Assembly (NCBI GenBank): GCA_021397845.1 | Contig: CM038046.1 | Coordinates: forward strand, 6,822,001 to 6,886,000 | Length of the DNA stretch: 64,000 nt | Direction of reading: 5' to 3' | Source: Areca catechu | Lineage: Eukaryota > Streptophyta > Magnoliopsida > Arecales > Arecaceae | Shown here: piece after piece, positions 56,956 through 64,000 of the stretch | Numbering within the stretch: position 1 is the stretch's first letter | Layout of the letters: every line of letters begins with the position of its first letter | Position numbers and translations under genes: made by a program | The notes under the pieces: model-generated | What the model was told of the DNA's origin: nothing | Databases searched by the model: none | What the model saw: the letters and a program-made list of their open reading frames with translations, nothing else

Positions 56956-57830
56956 CTGATATCAGAGCGAAGCTATCCGTATTGCGATGACATTGATCGG
57001 AATTAAAAAAGATGGGGAAGATAAGTACAATCTAGGTAAAGATCCACTAGTATGACAATAAGAACAATATCTTCCTGTAACAAATAAGGATGAAGGACAT
57101 GCTCATCCAACAAGAGTTGATTGACTCCAGATGCAAGCGGTGAGCACGATCTACTTGTACTTGGTGGATAATGTAGTGATCCATATACTCAGTGAAACTT
57201 TTCCAATAGTGATGTAAATGAAACTTGAGAAGATGTGCATGATAAAGTCACTCATCAACGCTTTCTTTCTCTGGAAACAGTTCCACCAGCTACGTATGAG
57301 CGAGAGATAGAGCGTACAAAAGCATCTGAGAAACTTTCAAAGAATCCTCACTAATCTTTTGATTATTGGTGAGAAAGTTGAGAAAATCAAGGTGCTGGTC
57401 TTATTGTCATTACTTTTCCCATCATTTGAATCCTTGGTGACCATTCTTTTAATGAGAAAGAATACTATCAAGAAAGAGATGTCACTGCATCAATACTCTA
57501 TAACGAGATTCTTAGGCCGGAAAACTGAACTTTGAGTTCATGTTATAAATTCAACTTTTGGTAGTGATCGGAGATGCAAGTGGCATAGGATGGAGCAACA
57601 GAGAATTGTGGGATAGGTGATCCAAGTCCAAGTCAAGGGATGCGAGAAAGTTTAAATGCTATCGATACGATAAGTTAGGATAATATGTTAGAGATTACCT
57701 GCAACTTAAGAATTAGATGAAAGCTATTACATCAACAATCAATAGTAGCGATAGTAATGGATATAGTGAAGCATTCATGATATCTGACGAGGTATATACT
57801 TCTTTATAGTAAATTTTAGATTATACATAT
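56956..57830 (+). mobile_element. Second Ty1/copia remnant: primer site, gag, protease start
   Basis: TGATATCAGAGC at 56958-56969 resembles the tRNA-Met primer site (TGGTATCAGAGC) of copia elements. After it comes a decayed gag: TIYLYLVDNVVIHI at about 57150, EKMCMIKSLINAF, LWKQFHQLRMSE, LIIGEKVEKIKVLVLLSLLFPSFESLV at about 57365-57440, and RKNTIKKEMSL. A zinc-knuckle remnant lies near 57660 and a protease start with IVNFRLYISTSY near 57810. The copy is cut off after a (TA)n run. It belongs to a different family from the copia remnant at 45.2 kb. Confidence 0.65.
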
Positions 57831-60800
57831 CCACATCATATATATATATATATATTACAGAGAGAAATTGTTTGACTCTCTAAAAAATAAAGAGAATTAT
57901 ATATATATACCTATTTCGTCTACAGAAATATGATTTTAGACTGAGAGCCATATTCCATACTCTAAAAAAATCTCCTACAAATAATATCCAGTGATACCAC
58001 AGCGTACCACAATACAATCATATGTCAATTTGAAATATGCTTCAATATTTTGGTGTTGGCAGGCTGCTGAGAACGGGATTCCTTAGTACGGGTCGTGCTT
58101 GCCCGGAGACTACTGGAAATCTCTCAAAACGTGCGAGTGCTACACAAAGCTTGATAGGCATATAACCGTCATTCCGTTTATATGTTCATCTACTTCGTTA
58201 TTGATCAACGAATTTCGAGACTTCAATGAAGTTCCATTAAATTAGAAATGGTCCGATCAATTGTGAGATTTAAATCTGATTTAAACTTTTTTTTTAATTC
58301 ACATTCCTTCAAATTACAGGTGGATATAACTTGATTGTTTATTTATTGGTTGGGTCCAGGTAGCCCATAACTTGACCGAATAAACCCAAATTGCGATTCT
58401 CCCCACGATAAACCATAACTTCCTCTAGTACTCCTTAATCTGGGCCACAAATCCAAATGTTGCTTAACGACAACCTTCTTTCCAAAAGATATTGTCTAGA
58501 TGCAACTAAAAGTAGCGGCAACACGTTGCATCACTCCACCTTACACCAAATACAACCATACCAGTCTAAAATTAGTCAATATGTTGCATACATTCCACTG
58601 GCACCATTTACATTTGTAGCATTAACCATGATATCTAGCCCTTCACATTTTGCACAAACATAAACTATAAGATTATTATGCAAAATGAGAGTATATATGT
58701 TGCTAGAAATTCTCCTTCGGAACACAGCTGATCTGCGCCCGCCTTAACCATGACATCATGCAACAGCCGATAGAATAGCTTAGAAAAGATGCTGCAAACG
58801 GCAAAGCTAGTACCCCAGATCTAAATTTATGATAGCAAATGCAAGAGAAATCTAAATAAAAAATTGGATGGACTTGTCTGATTCAGGAAATAACCTGCCG
58901 GAGAAATAGCTAATGATTGCCACATGGTGAAAACTGAAAAGCACATCAGACCTAAGAATCAAGGGGTACCCACTTTCCCTGGTATTCATCTCACACATTA
59001 AAAAAGTACCAAGAGGCCATCTGGCACTCCTTTTGTTTTGTTTTCGTTTTAAAAAACTCAATAAGATGAATGCGCTAGAATGGAAAGAATTTGGTAGAAA
59101 ACCTTTTGTTTCATGCAATTGCCCATAAAATTTTGAGAGTTTTTGGAAGAAAAGATCTTTTGCTTTCAAAAAAGAGTGAAAATAAAACAAGGAATAACAA
59201 AAGCTTCATTCAAGCGCTATCTACAATTTCAATCTCCATCTAGTATTTGATTACTTTATAAAGAAACAAAAATACAAAAGCAAATGCCGAATAGGCCCTA
59301 CATGTCCACCAAAAAAAAGGAGCAAATATTAAGTACTTTCCAGGAACTAATTGACTTGGTTCTGCTAAGCTGCAACAGAAACAATTTAAAGGTTTATACT
59401 AACAATTTCTAATTCACTGAAAAAAGCCCCAACCCATAACATAAAAAACAAAGTTCTTTTAGGAGCCAGATAAGATTATTCAAAGTAAAGCAATCATGCT
59501 GAGTGACTAAAGAAGTCAGGTTCCCCTTTACTATCATTACATGAAAGTGAAGAGGAACAGTAAACTGTAAAGCCTACTGTGTAGTATTTACTATTACTTC
59601 CTGGTGCCTACTTCCCTTTCTCTTTGGCTTTAAAAGTAACATGCATCTGGTCCATTGAGGGGGGAAAGGTTCAAAGGGTTTTATAAAAAGAATACGTTTT
59701 GGCTTTTGATACATCCGGTTCATCCACTGACAAAGTGTAGATGTAGCTGATTTTAAGCTTTCCTTTATCCAAAATAAAGATAGAGAGAAATCAAAGCTAA
59801 TACCATCTTCAGCTCCTACATCAGAGAAGAAGCCCATGGAAGACCTGCGCAACAGAGTTCTGCTATAAAAACAGATCAAGAAAACATCATCACAGGTATA
59901 AACAGCAAAGAGAAAAACCTTCTTTTTATCTCTATAAATTTGAAATTTGTTTGCTTTTATTTCATTGCTCCTCCTCCACTCCCTCCTAGACGAATTTTTT
60001 GCTAAAAAAAAAAAAAAGGAAGTAACTCTAACATTGTGATGCATGAAATGGTTCCTGTCGTTCTCATGATGGACATGCTAATGTATAATATCGACATTAT
60101 ATGAGAATTTGTGTAAAAATTCTGCATTAAAGTTATACTAATCTCATCATGCAATGTGCTGGGTCTAGTTCAAGCTTATTTTCACAAATACCCCCTTCGT
60201 AGAAAATTATTGCATATTTATCTCTTCTTCTAAGATGTGCCCTTTCTCCTATTGTGCAGTGTTTTGTTTGAACTAGTCCCCACAATTGGTCTGTCCGGAC
60301 AGTTCAAGCTTAATGTGACCACTTCTAAATACAACCCTCTTTAGTTAGTATATATTGCAGTGAAGTCGCATATAGCATGCCATATAAATTTTCTGCATCT
60401 ACTATTCTATAGCCTTAAAATCATTCTCATATCACACATTTTCTTGAAGAATATAGAAATAGATCCATATTTTAAGAAATACATAAGGAAAACACTAACC
60501 AAAGTGAGGTAAGCTTTAATCAGATGCAGTTTGCGGCTGAAGCCATTCGCATTTTCTGTCATGTGCATTGAGTGTGCCTAGATTGATGAGGATGAGAAAT
60601 AATAATATCTTCTCTACATAAATGTTTTCTCTACATGTGTATAAAACTATACTGATTATGAGAATTATACTGGTCAAAAGTAAGGATGTATCTATCGAAA
60701 AACATAACACAATAGAGAAAGAAGTTTTAGTTGGATGGATTTACAGACACTCATGCATTCTCCCATATGTATAGCATGTGCCTAGCACTGCTCCTCTTAA

Positions 60801-62935
60801 TTCAGCAAAAAAGTAAAAGGAAAAAAAAAAGATGCAACTCAGGATGGGCCTGATCCAATCCAACACAAGGTTAGGGTCAGACTTAGTTATACCTAAGTCT
60901 GGCATAGGTTGAAAATGTGAGTCCCATCTAAGGTCTAGCTAGTTTAAGATGAAGGATTAGTAACACAAGCCAGCCTTAACCCAATCAAAACTTCTTTAGC
61001 TTGCTCTGACCTACTCGAAGCACGTTTTGCCATGGAACTCCCAACCCAAAGTGACAAAAATCCAACTAAAGTTACAGTGTAGGCAAAGAACTAAATTCAT
61101 ATATGGTGCAGCCCAACTGAACCTCACCCAACTTCTAATCCAATCAAAAAATGTGTAAAATTTAAAGCCAGGCTGTCTTCATGTTAGGTTACGGGAAATT
61201 GAATGTCAGGTCAGGTGGTCTCAAATTATCCCTACAACTCAATCCAACTTATCATAATCGCCAAATGGTCTCAAACCATAACAATTTGCTTCACATCTTA
61301 TTCTGCTATTGGAGAACCTGCAAACAGTCAAAAAATTACCCTCGTACAGCCCTCCAAGAATAAATGGCTTCCCATGGGAGTACGTACAACAAATTTCAAA
61401 ATTATTTGGCCGCTAAAGTTGCTCCTACTATAAGTTAGTTCTCTCATATCGGGGTGCTTCCACCTCAATGGAACCTCAGAATTTCTATCACTGAGGTAGA
61501 AAGGTAAGTTATAGGCCTGCAGACATTTGAGACTTCAACTGGGATATTTTGATTAAACATAATTCAATACACTTCAGCAATTTCCATGACAAACTCAAGA
61601 AGGGCGGGTGAAGCTTAAGCTTGATGAGTGAAGCCTAAGGAGGCATTGCCCCTGTACTTCGCCTGCTCTATAAACAGAGTAAATGTGGGACTTTGCCAAA
61701 CAACCAAAGCTTTAAACCAGTTATTCATAGTTCACTCTGCTGGCTACAGGATTTCACATTTAAAATGCACTTTTTTTAAAGCATGAAAATATCTAGGTGG
61801 CTTTGAATTTGTTTTGCAAGCATACAACTATCTAGGTGGCTTGTATTGTCAAAAATTCTTATATGTCTATACAACAATGAATTTGAAACCTGTGACTTCT
61901 GATTATCCTGCCACCTTTCCATGAAAACAATCATTAAGCCTAGGTAGGCTAATTTTGCAAACTAGAATTCAAAGGTAATTGGGAAAAAAGACAAGCCAAA
62001 AAAACATGAATTAGTTGCATTAACATTCTGCATCATAATTCTTTCAGAACTCTGAATTATACAAGGCAGAAAGTACAATGCTGGACCAGAGTTAAAAAAG
62101 ACATCCAGACCATGACATATTGATAATGTAAAGTTGGATCTAATCTCCCACAACATCATCATTGGAGGTGATGACACATTAGCATATTTGGTAGACTGGG
62201 CTTCCTGGATCAGACTGTGAGTCTAATCTCACCTGGCAATAATGGTAGATAAGTTATTTCAGAATGTGATAAAATAAAAACACCCAAGCCTATTACCATT
62301 CATAATGATGAATACTATTCTGGAATTACTGCTTTAATATTCTATAGTTTTTTCCCTGCTAAATATTTAATAATAGAAGCAATAGGATATGCAAATTTCT
62401 AAGAAAATTTCTCCTCTACAAACTATCTAATACATAAGCTACAAAATGTTTCTGAATTTTCTTATAAGAACATCTCTTGAAAGATTAGCTCACCAATCCA
62501 GTCTTATAAAATGGACAATCCCTTATATCATAATTCACCAACTGGGTTCAGATTTGTTAATAGATGAAGAGGGAGGTAACCACATTTGAGTGTTAAGCTC
62601 CTAAAAGTCATTCAAAATAGCCTTTTTTTTTCAGTTTAAACTACCTTGTCAACCATAGAAACAGGACATGAGACCATCATACCCTGTGTAGGACCACTCA
62701 CCTGACAAGTTTGATCACTAGAAAATAAGGAATTAAAAAAATCATCACACTGGCTTTAGTCGAGTCTGGTATCTCAAACCACAGATGGAAGAAAAAAAGG
62801 AGACAAGCAATTAACTCAACTAAAAGCAGGACTGCCCTCAAACATATCACCATGCAGGAAACAGAAAACACATCTGTTTTAAGAGAACCAAGGAAAAGTG
62901 CACATTATATATTACAGTACGGCAGTAATTCTCAA
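57831..62935. other. Intergenic, no supported gene
   Basis: Begins with a short (TA)n (about 57838-57856) and possible copia debris. A cluster of GGGTC/CCAACCC motifs at about 60835-61170 resembles the one at 26765-27440. Open frames on the minus strand at 58852-59190 and 59574-60044 have no recognisable domain. Part of 61-62.9 kb may be the far 3' flank of the SGF11 gene. Confidence 0.5.
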
Positions 62936-62941
62936 TTTATT
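62936..62941 (-). terminator. Polyadenylation signal for the SGF11-like gene
   Basis: AATAAA on the minus strand, about 100 bp downstream of the SGF11 stop codon, in AT-rich context. No transcript data can be seen here. Confidence 0.4.
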
Positions 62942-63041
62942 CCAGCATAAAGCGGTGGCAAGAGAGGCACATTACTACTAAAAAAAAAAGGAACCTGAAT
63001 GATAAAATCGGTTAGGATCTAATAAAACCTTAGCAGAAGCT

Positions 63042-63850
63042 TCATGGCTCCCCATATGTGTAGTCAGGATACTCCTCCCCAGTGCCACCAGTGGTGCCAT
63101 TTGGAGCTCTGTTGGTATTGGTGGCATTGGAATAAGGAGCATAGACCGATACCGGACTACCACGAGAATGCCTGGTCCTTGCAATAGTACTGCTCCTTGT
63201 AACCTTTCGGGCCTTTCGACCCTAAAATGAAGAAGACACAAACACAAGAGGTTAAGCACATTAATAAAAAGTGACAACAAACCACTGAAAAGAAAAAAAT
63301 CAACATCATATTCCTCGTTACATGGATTTGAATTTTCTTACACCAAAAATTGGACAGAAGCCGTGCATCTTGTGTTTATATGACTCTATGCTTATACTAA
63401 ACAGCCAGTAAGAGAAGATTGTGGCATAAGTAGAAAAGCGATTTAAAGTTTAAACAATAACACGCAAGAACATATGGATATTTTTGTTTCATAGAGATGG
63501 CCTGGGAAGTGCTAAAGGAGGGCAGCATATCATAGAAAACCGACCTTTCCCATGCATTTCTCCAAGTGGGGAGCGAAACGTCCAGCCACAATCGGCCGCC
63601 CGCAGTTCATGCACTCAAAGATCTCATCAGCAATGGCGGGATGCGTCTGTCCAAATATATCAACCACATTCCTACTATTCGCTTCACTGCTGCTGCTAGG
63701 ATCTGCAACTCGGGCCTGCACCGAAAGCCTCAGCTCCTCTTCCTCTTCTTCCAGGTTACGGTCGAGGCCAAGCCTAGCTATCCGGTGGCACTCCGATGCC
63801 ACATCCACGATGATGGAATCGAGCAAGTCCTCGAAACAACGAGAAGAAAT
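63042..63850 (-). CDS. SGF11: SAGA-associated factor 11 (SGF11), last two coding exons, partial
   Basis: SGF11 is a subunit of the histone H2B deubiquitination module of SAGA. It docks the UBP22-type protease with its ENY2 partner and acts in the nucleus on chromatin. The exon 63850-63545 (102 codons, acceptor GATGTGCAG, donor GTCGG) reads FEDLLDSIIVDVASECHRIARLGLDR, an acidic Glu run, NVVDIFGQTHPAIADEIFECMNC, then the SGF11-type zinc finger C-x2-C-x11-H-x3-C: CMNCGRPIVAGRFAPHLEKC. The exon 63221-63042 continues GRKARKVTRSS ... YGEP and stop, giving a basic tail after the finger. Splicing is in phase 0 through an intron at 63544-63222 (ends TTTTAG). All four zinc ligands are present. The first exon, with the start codon, should lie beyond 64000; 63851-64000 looks intronic. 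Confidence 0.93.
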
Positions 63851-64000
63851 CTGCACATCAAACCACACAGTCCACAAACAAAGCACCAAAACCGAAACAG
63901 ATCAAACTCATCCATCTCTACACGTTCTCAGAATTTGATCACAAAGGCACCCATTTACAAGAGTTTTAACATCATTTGCAAAGATTGCATCAGTTTTAGC

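Noticed and set aside
59574..60044. 156-codon minus-strand frame
   Set aside because: Ends in homopolymer-encoded Phe, mixed composition, no recognisable family. A transcript would be needed.
1..64000. tRNA, rRNA or known small RNA genes
   Set aside because: None found by eye. A covariance-model search would be decisive and could not be run.

Overview
The window is nuclear DNA from a flowering plant. It holds intron-containing plant genes (a ZIP6-type zinc transporter and an SGF11-type SAGA subunit), an ABI4-type AP2 gene, and a dense mixture of plant retrotransposons and DNA transposons in AT-rich DNA. The protein details and repeat style suggest a monocot, possibly a palm. That is an impression from memory, not something the sequence proves. 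There are no bacterial features, and most of the long open frames are repeats or transposon debris.

Layout. 1-2290: a LINE whose 5' part lies inverted next to its 3' end. 2449-2900: a TA-rich microsatellite. 3387-4460 and 8502-9571: two related hAT elements of about 1.07 kb. Between them are LTR-derived DNA, a stray leucine-rich-repeat fragment (6613-6945) and a degenerate 44-bp minisatellite (6968-7990). 11243-14580: a receptor-like protein (LRR-TM, no kinase) broken by about five frame changes. 16552-19641 (minus): an intact two-exon ZIP zinc transporter with a MITE in its intron. 19920-26688: a decayed Ty3/gypsy element of the Tat lineage, starting 279 bp upstream of the ZIP start codon. 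26.7-34.1 kb: nested transposon DNA, including an insertion with a perfect 5-bp target duplication (29196-30594) and a long-TIR Mutator-like element filled with a 22-bp repeat (32061-33115). 34111-36156: a solo LTR. 36.2-41.2 kb: mostly anonymous. 41257-42110 (minus): an ABI4-like AP2/ERF gene with a one-base deletion in the AP2 domain. 45.2-48.1 kb: a Ty1/copia remnant. 48365-56914 (minus): a second Tat-type gypsy element whose LTR carries a 185-bp higher-order satellite and whose 3' region carries an antisense intron-containing ORF. 56.95-57.83 kb: another copia gag/protease remnant. 63042-63850 (minus): the last two coding exons of SGF11, whose first exon lies beyond the window.

Only the ZIP transporter and SGF11 look like working genes. 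The ABI4-like and receptor-like genes look broken as read, but single-base frame breaks can also be assembly errors, so both need reads or transcripts. The genes do not form a pathway. The most informative material is the transposon biology: satellite arrays growing inside LTRs, an antisense spliced ORF, two Tat elements reduced by different deletions, and an LTR promoter beside a zinc transporter.
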